Source of the DNA: Paenibacillus antibioticophila
Lineage (GTDB): Bacteria > Bacillota > Bacilli > Paenibacillales > Paenibacillaceae
DNA length: 64,000 nt
Assembly: GCF_000455265.1 (NCBI RefSeq)
Contig: NZ_HG005139.1
Location: 1,764,185 to 1,828,184, forward strand
Direction of reading: 5' to 3'
The notes under the pieces were generated by a model, which saw only the letters and a list, made by a program, of their open reading frames with translations, did no database searches and was not told where the DNA came from. Both the position numbers and the translations under genes were made by a program. How positions within the stretch are numbered: the first letter of the stretch is position 1; the number at the start of each line of letters is the position of its first letter. Of the stretch, positions 9,071-18,663 are shown one piece after another.

Positions 9071-11350
9071 ATGGATTTTAAGAAAATGTTAGTCGATGAC
9101 CGAGTTAAGCCATATGTATTAAAAGCGCGTTTTGGAGTTGAAAAAGAGAGTAAACGAGTTGACTTATCTGGAAATTTAGTTAAAACAGATCACCCTAAAA
9201 GTATTTCGCTGCGAGATGAGCATCCGTATATTCAGCGGGATTTTTCAGAATTACAGATGGAAATAATCACACCTGTTACTGACACATTAGAGGAACTTTT
9301 TAATTACTTAGCAGCAATCCATGACGTTGCTTATCGTTCTATGGGTAAAAATGAGATGCTTTGGCCATTAAGCATGCCGCCACAGTTACCAGAAAAAGAA
9401 GAAAATATAGTGATTGCAAAATTGAAAAATATTGAAAATATTCGTTATCGCCAATCATTAACCAATTCGTACGGCCGTCGTAAGCAAATGATTTGTGGTG
9501 TTCATTTTAACTTTGAATTTGGCGATGAGTTCATTCAAGCATTATTTAATGCACAATCGGAGATTAATGATTATAGACATTTTAAAACAGAGATTTACCT
9601 AAAAGCGTCAAGAAACTATTTACATTATCGATGGATAGTCACTTATTTTTATGGAGCTTCTCCTATTAGTGAAAAGAATTTTTTTGAAGAGGATTTGTTG
9701 AATGAAGCTGTAAGAAGCATTCGAAGTAGTAAGTATGGTTACACTAATTCCGATGATGTTCAAGTATCATATAGCAGTATACAGAACTATCTAACAGATC
9801 TTTCTTCGATGGTTAAAAAAGGACTACTATCTGCAGAAAAAGAATTTTATTCACCTGTCCGTTTAAGAGGTGGGCGTAATGCGTCTGAATTAGAAACACG
9901 TGGTATTCGTTATATCGAATTGCGTAATATCGATTTAAATCCTTTTGAAACGTATGGAATTAGCTACGAACAAGCAGAATTTCTCCATCTTTTCTTAATC
10001 TATTTGCTATGGAAAGATGAAGGGGGAAATTGTGATGAATGGGTAAAAATGGGTGGTGTTAACAATGATAAAGTGGCTCTTGAGCATCCATTGGAGCCTA
10101 CCCAATTTGAAGCAGAAGCTAAAAATATAATTGATGAGATGGAACATTTAGTAGAAATCTTAAATTTGACAATATCGGATACGTTATTTGTTCATCTCAG
10201 AGAAATGTTAATGGACCCAAGTAAGACTTTGGCTGGAAAGATATATAAAGAGAGTGAAAAAAGCAGCCAAAGCGAAGTGGCTACTTATATAGCTAAAGAA
10301 AATTATAAAAAATCATGGGAGAAGCCATATCAATTATCAGGATTTACCGACATGGAGTTGTCCACTCAGATTTTAATGTTTGATGCGATCCAACAAGGAA
10401 TCGAAGTAGAAGTTTTGGATCGACAGGATCAATTTTTGAAACTCCAATTAAAAGATCATGTTGAATATGTGAAAAATGGGAATATGACAAGTAAAGATAG
10501 CTATGTATCAGCATTAATTATGGAAAATAAAACAGTAACAAAGAAGATACTTCAACAACATGGATTCCACGTGCCGAAAGGTGAAGAATTCCAGACAATC
10601 GAACAGGCTTTACGTTCCTATGATTTATTTACTTCCAAATCTTTTGTAGTGAAGCCGAAAACAACAAACTATGGATTAGGGATATCGATCTTCAAAGAAG
10701 GCGCAAATTATGAAGATTATCAAAAAGCCATTACACTGGCATTTAAAGAGGACTCCTCTATACTAATAGAAGAATTTATTAAAGGAACAGAATATCGATT
10801 TTTTGTTTTAGAGGATAAAGTGTATGCTGTTTTATTACGAATTCCGGCGAATATTAAAGGTGATGGCAACCATACAATTCAAGAGTTAGTCATTCAAAAG
10901 AATCGTGACCCTCTTAGGGGAAGAGATCATAGGACGCCTTTAGAAAGTTTACAATTAGGTGAATTGGAGAGCCTGATGCTTAAAGGACAAGGATATCGAA
11001 TGGATTCAATCCCCTCAAATGGTGAAATGATCTATTTACGTGAAAACTCTAACATAAGTACAGGTGGAGACTCGATTGATGTGACCGATCAAATACCTGA
11101 GGATTATAAAAAAATTGCAGTGGATGCGGTATCCGCACTTGGTGTCAAGATCTGCGGAATTGATTTGATTATTGAAAATACAGAAGTTCCTGCAACTAAT
11201 AAAAATGCTTATGGAATAATTGAAGCAAACTTTAATCCATCAATGTATATGCATGTTTTTCCACACAAAGGAAAGCCCCGACGTTTAACCATGCATGTTA
11301 TACATTTTTTATTCCCTGAACTATTACAAAGTCAGGAATCAACAAATTAG
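9071..11350 (+). CDS. gshF: Bifunctional glutathione synthase GshF (GshAB)
   Basis: A 759-residue cytosolic fusion enzyme that makes glutathione in two ATP-dependent steps. Residues 1 to about 450 are a glutamate-cysteine ligase: RFGVEKESKRVDLSG near the start, then EHPYIQRDFSELQMEIITP and CGVHFNFEFG. From about residue 480 an ATP-grasp glutathione synthetase domain follows (FVVKPKTTNYGLGISIF, ILIEEFIKGTEYRFFV, IIEANFNPSMYMHVFPH). Length and order fit the Gram-positive GshF type. ATG 9071 follows a G-run (9057-9064); an in-frame ATG at 9041 has a weaker site. Most Bacillales make bacillithiol instead, so this gene next to adhC-fghA supplies the cofactor those enzymes need. The whole island is AT-rich, suggesting transfer. 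Confidence 0.93.
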   Translation: MDFKKMLVDDRVKPYVLKARFGVEKESKRVDLSGNLVKTDHPKSISLRDEHPYIQRDFSELQMEIITPVTDTLEELFNYLAAIHDVAYRSMGKNEMLWPLSMPPQLPEKEENIVIAKLKNIENIRYRQSLTNSYGRRKQMICGVHFNFEFGDEFIQALFNAQSEINDYRHFKTEIYLKASRNYLHYRWIVTYFYGASPISEKNFFEEDLLNEAVRSIRSSKYGYTNSDDVQVSYSSIQNYLTDLSSMVKKGLLSAEKEFYSPVRLRGGRNASELETRGIRYIELRNIDLNPFETYGISYEQAEFLHLFLIYLLWKDEGGNCDEWVKMGGVNNDKVALEHPLEPTQFEAEAKNIIDEMEHLVEILNLTISDTLFVHLREMLMDPSKTLAGKIYKESEKSSQSEVATYIAKENYKKSWEKPYQLSGFTDMELSTQILMFDAIQQGIEVEVLDRQDQFLKLQLKDHVEYVKNGNMTSKDSYVSALIMENKTVTKKILQQHGFHVPKGEEFQTIEQALRSYDLFTSKSFVVKPKTTNYGLGISIFKEGANYEDYQKAITLAFKEDSSILIEEFIKGTEYRFFVLEDKVYAVLLRIPANIKGDGNHTIQELVIQKNRDPLRGRDHRTPLESLQLGELESLMLKGQGYRMDSIPSNGEMIYLRENSNISTGGDSIDVTDQIPEDYKKIAVDAVSALGVKICGIDLIIENTEVPATNKNAYGIIEANFNPSMYMHVFPHKGKPRRLTMHVIHFLFPELLQSQESTN

Positions 11351-11579
11351 GAGTCCTAGAAAACTGTGAAGGATTGGAAAGTTAAACATTACAAAGATGG
11401 GTTAAAGAAGTCCGTAATTACTTTCACTGTTTCTAGCAGTCTCTTTTGCACGGGACTTCCGGAATGAAGTCGTCTTTTCATGGGTTCAGAACGAAAATGA
11501 AATAGTTCATTAATTCTTTGCTTTAATTGAACTCACGGAGCTTTTTAGATGAACAGTTCTTTTATTGAGAGGAAGAGAA

Positions 11580-11705
11580 ATGAAGTTTAGACAATTGATT
11601 TAGGATATATTGAAGGTGTTGGAGGTAAAAGCAATACGAGGCATGTAACTCATTGCTTTACCCGTCTTCGTTTTATTTATTTGATGAGCGTGGAGGTTGA
11701 TCGTG
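11580..11705 (+). pseudogene. PTS EIIB domain remnant
   Basis: One frame reads GYIEGVGGKSNTRHVTHCFTRLRFIYL, interrupted upstream by TAG and ending soon after. GGKxN...VTHCxTRLRF is the phosphorylation-site signature (the Cys is phosphorylated) of glucose/beta-glucoside-type PTS EIIB domains. No EIIC follows. The remaining bases of 11351-11887 show no other recognisable gene. Confidence 0.65.
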
Positions 11706-11887
11706 CTTTATATGGATTTATCTTCATGCTCTTTTTAATGATCATTTTTTTTCAAGCTAGCTTTGTATAGTTGTTAGTACATCATATTACGTGGATACTT
11801 GCTATGGGCAACTTCCATAAATCCAGTTGAAACAATGGAAGTCGCATAATCAAATGTAAAGCTACAACGAAAACATATATATCTATA

Positions 11888-13215
11888 TTACTTTGAGTCA
11901 TGAATATAAATTCGATTTATAGATGTGAGGATCAAGTACAGCAGAGAAGAAAACATTATTCTGGAAGGTGAAGTTTTATGAACACCATTAGTGCTAAGGA
12001 CAGAGCAAAAAGCGCAAACCTATCGATTTTCATCCTATCGCTGGCTGCATTTGTAATCTTTACAACCGAGTTTATTGTCATTGGTCTTATGCCGAATATG
12101 GCAAGAGACCTCAATATCTCGATACCGGTCGCTGGTCAGCTGGTGACTTCGTTTGCACTCATTATTATTTTCGCCGGCCCCATTATGACCGCATTATTCG
12201 CCCGGGTGGAGCGGCGTGCGTTATTTGCATGGATATTGGTGGTATTTGCTATCAGTAATGTAGCCGTCGCGTTAGCTCCGGGCTTCTGGACGATTATGAT
12301 TGTAAGAATTATCCCTGCGACTCTACTTCCAGTCTTCTGGGGAGTCGGTAGTGAAGCTGCTGCTATGCTTGTACCAAAAAAGGATGCCGGCAAGGCGATT
12401 TCCAAACTCTATTTGGGTTTAACGGGTGGATTGCTGTTTGGCATTCCTTTGGGCACCGTACTTGGTGACGCCGTAGGTTGGCGAGGAGCTTTCTGGTTTC
12501 TGGCTGTGATTTCGATTGTGGTGGCCGTGCTTTTGGCAAAAGGGATGCCAAAACTCCCTGCTGTCGAGCAGACAAGCCTGAAAAGCCAGATCAAATCTCT
12601 TTCGAATCGCTACTTTATTGCCAACCTCGTCCTTACAGTTGCAATACTCACAGCGATGTACGGTGCTTACACCTACCTCGCCGACATGCTGGAAGGATCT
12701 GCTGGTATCGCGCCAGCGCATGTAGGCTGGTGGCTGATGGGTTTTGGTACAGTCGGTCTATACGGCAACTATCTGGCTGGCCGGCTTGTTGACCGTTACG
12801 CCGTCATGGCTAACGTCTTGTTCTGCCTACTGATGGCTGTTGGCGCGGCAGGTGCAATTCTGTTCGTCGGACAACCTGCGATGTTCATAGCTGCTCTGGC
12901 GGTATGGGGCATTGCACATACGGCGCTATTCCCGCTTAGCCAGGCCCGGGTTATGAAGGCTGCAAACGAAGGAAAAGCACTGGCGGGTACGTTGAATGTT
13001 TCCGCATGCAACTGCGGAATCGCAGCAGGTGCTTCGTTAGGAGGTTGGGCTATCAACTTAAGTGGGATCAGCGCGGCGATTTTTGGCGCTAGCATTCTGA
13101 TTGCGCTATGTGCAGTTGCCTCTCCTGCAATTGAACGATTGAGACCGAAAGGATAAGCCTGGGGCTATCTACGGCTGGGGCAGCCCGCTACTGAACTGAG
13201 CGGTGAGTTGCCCTT
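11888..13215. repeat. Direct repeat copy B (MFS block)
   Basis: Second copy of 1662-2995 in the same orientation at an offset of 10,226 bp, nearly identical through 13162 and looser to about 13215. The two copies flank the arr-distal remnants, the second MFS gene and the glutathione/formaldehyde island. Recombination between them would excise or amplify that 10.2-kb segment. Confidence 0.9.
11978..13156 (+). CDS. MFS efflux transporter, AraJ-like (copy B)
   Basis: A 392-residue twelve-helix transporter, the twin of the gene at 1752 with V6A and V361L and a few silent changes. The leader, including GGAAGGTGAAG ahead of the ATG, is also the same, so both are probably expressed alike. Unlike copy A, it is followed not by a complete second transporter but by a deletion joint and then the intact DUF1349 gene. 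The substrate is unknown; AraJ-type proteins are proton-driven exporters. Confidence 0.85.
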   Translation: MNTISAKDRAKSANLSIFILSLAAFVIFTTEFIVIGLMPNMARDLNISIPVAGQLVTSFALIIIFAGPIMTALFARVERRALFAWILVVFAISNVAVALAPGFWTIMIVRIIPATLLPVFWGVGSEAAAMLVPKKDAGKAISKLYLGLTGGLLFGIPLGTVLGDAVGWRGAFWFLAVISIVVAVLLAKGMPKLPAVEQTSLKSQIKSLSNRYFIANLVLTVAILTAMYGAYTYLADMLEGSAGIAPAHVGWWLMGFGTVGLYGNYLAGRLVDRYAVMANVLFCLLMAVGAAGAILFVGQPAMFIAALAVWGIAHTALFPLSQARVMKAANEGKALAGTLNVSACNCGIAAGASLGGWAINLSGISAAIFGASILIALCAVASPAIERLRPKG

Positions 13216-13216
13216 A

Positions 13217-13290
13217 TGCGCTCTTTTATGTTCCGTTTGTAGCTGCATTTTGTATCGGTATTTAAAAAAGCGTGGGGAATTAATCTAAGC
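13217..13290 (+). pseudogene. 3' tail of deleted second MFS gene
   Basis: GCGCTCTTTTATGT, CCGTTTGTAGCTGCATTTTG and TATTTAAAAAAGCGTGGGGAA match 4484-4555, the last codons of the MFS gene at 3317. The upstream 1.2 kb of that gene is missing here, so a deletion has fused the end of copy B to this tail. The stop codon context and the leader of the following gene are kept. Confidence 0.85.
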
Positions 13291-13327
13291 ATAATCAGCA
13301 TTTTATTTCACTAAGGAGGACAAAAAA

Positions 13328-13933
13328 ATGATCATTAAGAAAATGGACTGGAGTGCAGGGAAATGGCTGAATAAGCCGCAATCCGCCCAAAAAGAAGGGG
13401 ATTTCTATAAGGTTATGCCTGAGAAGGGAAGAGACTTCTGGAAAAAAACCTTATATGGCTTCGAATATGAAGATGGCTCCGCTTTGTTGGCGAATTGGGA
13501 TAACAATACAGCCGTGGAAGTATCCTTTCTACTCTCGTCATTCACAGAATTGTATGATCAGGCAGGGATTTTGTTATATCATGGCCCCGGGCAATGGATT
13601 AAAACCGGGGTTGAAGTCAATGACGGTATTCCTCAGCTTTCCGCAGTTGTAACCGATGGTTACTCTGACTGGTCGCTTGCTGCCGTACCGGAGTGGTTTG
13701 GAGAAGAAGTTACTCTTCGCGCTTCAATTATTAAGGATGCCGTGATTATCCGCGCACGGACACAGCACCATGCTTGGCGTACCATACGTGTAGCACGTTT
13801 TCCCTACCCAATAGGGAATCAGGCAGGCCCTTATACCACCTCTCCAACTCGAGAGGGATTTGAGGTTACCTTTACTCGCTGGGACTTTACGAGTCCCGAC
13901 CAAGATCTTCATACCGATCCTACTGGGGAATAA
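13328..13933 (+). CDS. DUF1349 domain protein (locus B)
   Basis: A 201-residue cytosolic protein of the DUF1349 family, which has a concanavalin/lectin-like beta-sandwich and is common near carbohydrate genes; some members are called regulation of enolase protein 1, though no activity is established. Seen: GRDFWKKTLYGFEYEDG, the central AGILLYHGPGQWIKTGVEVNDGIPQLSAVVTDG, and the tail GNQAGPYTTSPTREGFEVTF. The start has an excellent site (AAGGAGGAC). It is the intact counterpart of the remnant at 4575 and probably travels with the MFS transporter in this locus. A terminator follows at 14062. Confidence 0.85.
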   Translation: MIIKKMDWSAGKWLNKPQSAQKEGDFYKVMPEKGRDFWKKTLYGFEYEDGSALLANWDNNTAVEVSFLLSSFTELYDQAGILLYHGPGQWIKTGVEVNDGIPQLSAVVTDGYSDWSLAAVPEWFGEEVTLRASIIKDAVIIRARTQHHAWRTIRVARFPYPIGNQAGPYTTSPTREGFEVTFTRWDFTSPDQDLHTDPTGE

Positions 13934-14061
13934 ATAAACAGGCATCAGAGTATGATATGTCTCTATCTGCTATATAGTTGCTCTCTTCGCGGATCAGTTC
14001 CAGCGAGACACGTTTATGTATCAATTAATTAATGACGACGTGGCCAGGGGAATAGAGAAGC

Positions 14062-14094
14062 AAAAGGAGCGGCATTATTCCGCCGCTCCTTTGT
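14062..14094. terminator. Bidirectional terminator
   Basis: AAAGGAGCGG and CCGCTCCTTT form a perfect 10-bp stem around a 10-nt loop, with T or A runs on both sides. It lies between the DUF1349 gene and the end of a decayed convergent gene. Confidence 0.75.
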
Positions 14095-14097
14095 GCC

Positions 14098-14180
14098 TAA
14101 TGACCGTTCGCCTCCATCAGCAACGCCTTCAAAATTCGGTGAACCTGCCACTGACGTTCGCCCTGCTGTAAAAGCATATG
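14098..14180 (-). pseudogene. C-terminal remnant of a convergent gene
   Basis: On the minus strand QGERQWQVHRILKALLMEANGH ends in TAG at about 14098-14100. The last residues, ALLTEADGH then stop, also survive at 6090-6130 in locus A, so the two loci shared the same convergent neighbour. Too little is left to name the family. Confidence 0.45.
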
Positions 14181-14249
14181 ATTTCATCGACTACTAGGAG
14201 TACAAAGATGTAATGAGTATCTCCATTGGATACACAGTGGAGCGATAAA

Positions 14250-15212
14250 CTAAATTGAATTTTCCTTCCTGTACTCTCCAGGTGTTACTCCGACTTTTTT
14301 TCTAAACATTCTAATAAAATAACTCGGGGAATTAAAACCACACTCCGAACAGATTTCTTGGATAGAACGAGTAGTACCATGTAAAAGACGTTGGGCAGCT
14401 TCAATCCGGTATCGCAATAAATATTCTACTGGTGAACATTTCATATAAGATTGAAAGCATCGGGACGCCTCACTCTTACTAATATTAGACGAGTTCGAAA
14501 TGTCTTCGAGTGTCACAGGGTTCATGTAGTTTTTTTGAATGAATGAAATCATGTTCTGAAGTCTCACTTGATATTGTAATTCTTGTTTATCAGTAGTAAC
14601 GGAGGGAAGTTGATTTCGATGTTGAACAAATGACAACCATATCTGATTGAGAAGGCATTGTACCTGCATTTCGAAGCCAACATCTGAGAATGCATCTATA
14701 TTAAAATCTAGAACAGGAAATGAACCGTAGCTACTCTCAGCGCCATATCGCTGAAGCAGAGCAAAGATATTTTCTAGCTTTCTCAGAATTTCATTATGCC
14801 AAGTTTCTTGAGCACGTAAAACCACATAGGGCAGATTCTTATCGCCAAGAATTGGCATGACATATTTTTTATATAGGACGCTGCTATGTGGAGCAATCAA
14901 CTCAGCAGAAAATACGATGGTAGGGCATTCACAAACATCATATTCATTTTTTTGTTCAAAGGAGTGCAATGTATTACTACTGATGAAGATGCCATCGTTG
15001 GCTTCTAATTCAATACGGTGGTGCCCCACTTGAACCAGTACTGTCCCTCCGCGCGCAACAAAGAATTCCAGCTCAAAGTGCCAGTGTAGAGGCACTCTAT
15101 AATTAAGGAATTTATGTAACTCATCTACATAGTATTGAATCGGGAAATCAAGCTGACCATGTTGAATCTTTTCAAAGAATGTATTATCTAATGGCATAGT
15201 ATCAATTCTCAT
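14250..15212 (-). CDS. AraC-family transcriptional regulator
   Basis: A protein of about 320 residues with an N-terminal cupin sensor and a C-terminal pair of helix-turn-helix motifs. Seen: the cupin region VPLHWHFELEFFVARGG near residue 40 and HHRIELEANDGIFISSNTLHSF; the AraC domain in the last 100 residues (LEDISNSSNISKSEASRCFQ, then IQEICSECGFNSPSYFIRMFRKKVGVTPGEYR). Such proteins usually sense a sugar. AAGGATG is placed for the ATG at 15212 rather than the one at 15221, where it would touch the start codon. It is divergent from the DUF1349 gene at 15355 and probably controls it and the acetyltransferase. A decayed copy lies at 1137-1410. Confidence 0.88.
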   Translation of the reverse strand: MRIDTMPLDNTFFEKIQHGQLDFPIQYYVDELHKFLNYRVPLHWHFELEFFVARGGTVLVQVGHHRIELEANDGIFISSNTLHSFEQKNEYDVCECPTIVFSAELIAPHSSVLYKKYVMPILGDKNLPYVVLRAQETWHNEILRKLENIFALLQRYGAESSYGSFPVLDFNIDAFSDVGFEMQVQCLLNQIWLSFVQHRNQLPSVTTDKQELQYQVRLQNMISFIQKNYMNPVTLEDISNSSNISKSEASRCFQSYMKCSPVEYLLRYRIEAAQRLLHGTTRSIQEICSECGFNSPSYFIRMFRKKVGVTPGEYRKENSI

Positions 15213-15354
15213 TGGAATCATCCTTATTGGGAAAATAGTGTTATTTCATGGGAATAAAGTAACTTGAACGACATTTTAATGATGATATAATACTATCTGA
15301 AGTATAGAACAGTTGCAAGATGACTTACTTTTAAATTACAGGGGGAACGCTACG

Positions 15355-15960
15355 ATGAGAAATCAAGATTTTGAAAATTTTTGCTGGTTAAACGAATCTC
15401 ATATAACATTTGAAGATGACAAAATGATTATGTTCGCTCCAGAGAAAACAGATATTTTTTGTAATAATGGAGCCGTTTCAGAGGAAGGTATTACACCAGA
15501 AAGTCTCTCAAATGCTCCGTTTTTCTATAAGGAAGTTAACGGGGATTTTGTAATGCGAGCAAAAGTGCAACTTGATTTCAAGGATGTTTATGATGCCGCT
15601 TGCCTAATGGTGATGAAAGACCTAGAAGTTTGGGGGAAACTATGTTTTGAACTTACAGATTTCAATACACACGCTGTTGTCAGTGTGGTCACAAATCAAA
15701 CTTCCGATGATGCTAACGGTAACAATATTGAGGGTGATTCCGTGTGGCTACAAATTTCACGGTCAGGACAGTCATTCGCTTTTCACTACTCTTTAGATGG
15801 TAAACAGTTTTTTATGACTAGATTCTTTAATCTTCCTGTCGAGGATAAAGTCAAGGTAGGTTTTCTTTCTCAATCTCCGACCGGCAGAGGCGGAAATAGA
15901 ATCTATTCACATTTTTCACTAGAACAGAGAACAGTTAAAAATATCAGAGTCGGCCAGTAA
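15355..15960 (+). CDS. DUF1349 domain protein (third locus)
   Basis: A 201-residue beta-sandwich protein of the DUF1349 family: FCWLNESHITFEDDKMIMFAPEKTD at the start, FFYKEVNGDFVMRAKVQLDF, DAACLMVMKDLEVWGKLCFE and a terminal VKVGFLSQSPTGRGG. It is the same length as, but only distantly similar to, the protein at 13328. The frame is open from 15313, but AGGGGGAAC precedes the ATG at 15355. It is divergent from the AraC gene and followed by a sugar acetyltransferase, which supports a carbohydrate role. Remnants of a copy are at 1425-1510. Confidence 0.85.
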   Translation: MRNQDFENFCWLNESHITFEDDKMIMFAPEKTDIFCNNGAVSEEGITPESLSNAPFFYKEVNGDFVMRAKVQLDFKDVYDAACLMVMKDLEVWGKLCFELTDFNTHAVVSVVTNQTSDDANGNNIEGDSVWLQISRSGQSFAFHYSLDGKQFFMTRFFNLPVEDKVKVGFLSQSPTGRGGNRIYSHFSLEQRTVKNIRVGQ

Positions 15961-16081
15961 TATTGTAATTAGGTGTATATTAAGTATGGTTTTTGTATTT
16001 ATCAAAATGGAAAATCTTATGTACGTTATAATAGATTTGATCATTGATATCAGGGCTGCTAAAAGAGAGGATTTGACAAAT

Positions 16082-16720
16082 ATGAAAGAGGAAGAACGTA
16101 TTTTCCAAGGTAAGTTATTTGCTCCATCAAACCCTGATTTAAAAGTGATAAAACGAAATGCTCACAATCTAAGTCAAAATTATAGCAATACGTACGAGGG
16201 TCAGGAGGAAGAACGTAATCGTATACTCGAGCAATTGCTAGGACGTGTGGGGAAGAGTTGTTATATGCAAGGACCTATATTTTTTCATTATGGAACACAC
16301 ACCGAAATCGGTGATCATTTTTTCGCTAACTATAACTTAACTGTTCAGGATGACGCTAAAGTCAGCATTGGAAATAATACCCTTTTTGGTCCCAATGTAA
16401 CCATTGCTACACCAATCCATCCATTTATCGCTTCGGAGCGAAAACAGATGATCAACCAAAAAGGAGAGACAAAGCCTTTGTGTTACGCAAAGCCAGTAAC
16501 CATTGGTAACAATGTCTGGCTAGCCACCAATGTAACGGTTTGTGGCGGGGTTACTATTGGTGACGGTTGTGTGATTGGTGCTGGTAGCGTGGTAACTCGT
16601 GATATTCCAGCGAATTCCTTTGCCGCTGGAGTTCCGTGTAAGGTCATTCGCCCTATAACTGATGACGATAGCATGCGCTTTAAACCAGAAATATTAGCTG
16701 ATTGCCGAATCGATGAATAA
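16082..16720 (+). CDS. Sugar O-acetyltransferase (maltose acetyltransferase-like)
   Basis: A 212-residue trimeric left-handed beta-helix enzyme that moves acetyl from acetyl-CoA to a sugar hydroxyl. Seen: GPIFFHYGTHTEIGDHFFANYNLTVQDD, then hexapeptide turns (VSIGNNTLFGPNVTI, VTIGNNVWLATNVTV, GGVTIGDGCVIGAGSVVTRDIP) and the end motif AAGVPCKVIRPI. The catalytic histidine lies in TPIHPF. The open frame begins at 15986, but the first 32 residues are hydrophobic and unlike the family; ATG 16082 behind GAGAGG gives the usual start. Gene order suggests the same operon as the DUF1349 gene. A terminator follows. Confidence 0.87.
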   Translation: MKEEERIFQGKLFAPSNPDLKVIKRNAHNLSQNYSNTYEGQEEERNRILEQLLGRVGKSCYMQGPIFFHYGTHTEIGDHFFANYNLTVQDDAKVSIGNNTLFGPNVTIATPIHPFIASERKQMINQKGETKPLCYAKPVTIGNNVWLATNVTVCGGVTIGDGCVIGAGSVVTRDIPANSFAAGVPCKVIRPITDDDSMRFKPEILADCRIDE

Positions 16721-16763
16721 AAGTGTTTACTGGAGAGTAACGGACTTTAAATTGAATTTTTTA

Positions 16764-16800
16764 AAACCCGTCGATGATTATTTTAACGGGTTTTTATTTT
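16764..16800 (+). terminator. Rho-independent terminator
   Basis: AAACCCGT and ACGGGTTT enclose a 14-nt loop and are followed by TTTATTTTTT. It ends the DUF1349-acetyltransferase unit. The next 200 bases hold only the leader of the recombinase, with a TATAAT at about 16939-16944. Confidence 0.75.
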
Positions 16801-17001
16801 TTGTTAAAACGATGACGGAGGAAATCTAAGAGGGAAAAGGACAAATTACGGCAAAGGGTGCAAGTTCTTGTGATGTTAATTAACCATCCTACTAAGAGGT
16901 CTGATGAAGTTCTTATCTGGAAGGACCATACGACTGTGCTATAATAAATACGCCAAACACGTATTTTGCGCACTTTTGATTTTAAAGCGAGGGATAGCAT
17001 T

Positions 17002-17916
17002 GTGAACACCAAGTATGACATCGAAGACATGTATGCCGAGCCGATCCAGGCCTTCCAGGTATGGATGAAGCAATCCGGTTACACGGAGGCCACACGGAAA
17101 GAGTATTTGAGAGAGGTCTATGATTATTTGAGTTCATTAGATGAAGCGCCTGTACAGCAAGCGGGCAAGCTGAATGTGGTCAGCTTTCTCGTGTCGAAGC
17201 AAGAGAAGGCGGGGGATCGGACACGCAACCGGACGTTGTCTGCAATCCGTTCGTTCTATGCTTCCTTGATTGATTTTGAGCTGGCCACACGGAACCCGGC
17301 TATGGAGGTAAAGAAATCGAAGACAGAGAGGAATAAGAATCCGGTCTATCTCGAGGAGCAGGATCTGCAAAAGGTGCTGCACTATGTGGGCGGGCGGTTT
17401 CTTGAACGGAATCTGGCCATTTTTCTGCTTATGGGCTATTGCGGGCTGCGGGTGGGAGAGGTTCATCGGATGAATATCTCTCATTTCAAAAAGGAGAGGG
17501 GAGCTCTTGAGGTGCTTGGCAAGGGAAGAAAGTGGAATGAGATTCCGCTGCCGGCGATGGTAACGGAGGTGCTGATGCGAGCCGCTGAGGAGCGAATTTC
17601 TCCTTTTAGCGCCAAAGAAGAAGCCTTTTTCGTATCCCAAAAGGGGAGAAGACTGTCCATCCGCCAGATTCAGAAGATTGCGGCACAGGTGTTTGAGGCC
17701 TATAAGCTGGATCACCCGCATTTGACGGACATGAAGCTGTCCTGCCATAAATTACGTCATTCCTTCGCTACACTGCTACTGAATAACAATGTAGATATCC
17801 GTGTCGTCAAGGAACTGATGGGCCATGCATCCATTGAGACGACGATGATCTACACGCATATCAATGATGAGCAGAAGCGAAATGCTATGTCCGCGATTAA
17901 AGTGCCGAAAATCTAA
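17002..17916 (+). CDS. Tyrosine recombinase (XerC/D-like integrase)
   Basis: A 304-residue site-specific recombinase. An N-terminal SAM-like core-binding domain (residues 15-95, [19 protein letters not shown]) precedes the catalytic domain with the full set of active residues: Arg in [13 protein letters not shown], Lys in [12 protein letters not shown], His-x-x-Arg in [13 protein letters not shown], His in [10 protein letters not shown] and the nucleophile Tyr in TMIYTHI. GTG 17002 follows GCGAGGGA; an in-frame TTG at 16966 is less likely. No excisionase, second recombinase or flanking repeats were seen. GC content rises here compared with the decayed region upstream, so the gene marks the border of the accessory stretch. 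It could act on a chromosomal resolution site or an integrated element. Confidence 0.9.
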   Translation: MNTKYDIEDMYAEPIQAFQVWMKQSGYTEATRKEYLREVYDYLSSLDEAPVQQAGKLNVVSFLVSKQEKAGDRTRNRTLSAIRSFYASLIDFELATRNPAMEVKKSKTERNKNPVYLEEQDLQKVLHYVGGRFLERNLAIFLLMGYCGLRVGEVHRMNISHFKKERGALEVLGKGRKWNEIPLPAMVTEVLMRAAEERISPFSAKEEAFFVSQKGRRLSIRQIQKIAAQVFEAYKLDHPHLTDMKLSCHKLRHSFATLLLNNNVDIRVVKELMGHASIETTMIYTHINDEQKRNAMSAIKVPKI

Positions 17917-17961
17917 AGAAGGGCGAAGCTCTTTCTACTTGAATCAAAAGGAGCTGGACTG

Positions 17962-18663
17962 ATGCACAAAATATTTATCGTCGAGGATGATAGCAAAATC
18001 TCCAACCTGCTGCACTCGTACATGTCCAAATATGGATTTGAAGCAAGGGAGGCGGTCGATTTCAATGATGTACTGGAGGAGTTTCAGGACTGCAGAGCGG
18101 ATCTGGTGCTGCTCGATATAAACCTGCCCAAGTATGACGGCTTCTACTGGTGCCGGCAAATCCGCACACATTCGAATTGCCCGATTCTTTTTATATCTGC
18201 TCGGGACAGTCAGATGGATCAAGTCATGGCGCTTGAGAACGGAGCGGATGATTACATAACCAAGCCGTTCCATTATGAGGTTATCATGGCCAAAATAAAA
18301 AGTCAGTTGCGCAGAGCGTACGGAGCCTACGCTTCAAGCCAGGAAGAGAGGAAGCTGGAGTCCGGCGAGCTGATTCTGTATCCCGAGCGCTACATCGTAA
18401 GCTATGCGGGCCACGTAACCGAGCTGACTGTGAAAGAAAGCCAGTTACTGGAGGCGCTTATGCTGAAGGAGGGCAGAGCAGTGAGCAGGGAGAAGCTGCT
18501 CGATCTGATGTGGGAGGATCATCATTTTATCGATGACAATACCTTAAATGTGTACATTACAAGGCTGCGCAAAAAATTGAAGGAGCTTGGCTCGGAGGAT
18601 CGGGTTGAAACGGTCCGAGGAGTAGGCTACAAGCTTGCATTAAGGCGGGAAGACCTGCAATGA
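17962..18663 (+). CDS. bceR: Response regulator, BceR-like
   Basis: A 233-residue OmpR-type regulator. The receiver domain (1-118) shows the acidic pocket VEDDSKI, phospho-acceptor Asp in LVLLDINLPKYDG, and TKPF; the C-terminal winged helix (140-230) ends VETVRGVGYKL. Its kinase overlaps it by four bases, and a Bce-type ABC transporter follows, so it should activate that transporter in response to cell-wall-active peptides. The ribosome site is AAAAGGAG. Confidence 0.9.
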   Translation: MHKIFIVEDDSKISNLLHSYMSKYGFEAREAVDFNDVLEEFQDCRADLVLLDINLPKYDGFYWCRQIRTHSNCPILFISARDSQMDQVMALENGADDYITKPFHYEVIMAKIKSQLRRAYGAYASSQEERKLESGELILYPERYIVSYAGHVTELTVKESQLLEALMLKEGRAVSREKLLDLMWEDHHFIDDNTLNVYITRLRKKLKELGSEDRVETVRGVGYKLALRREDLQ

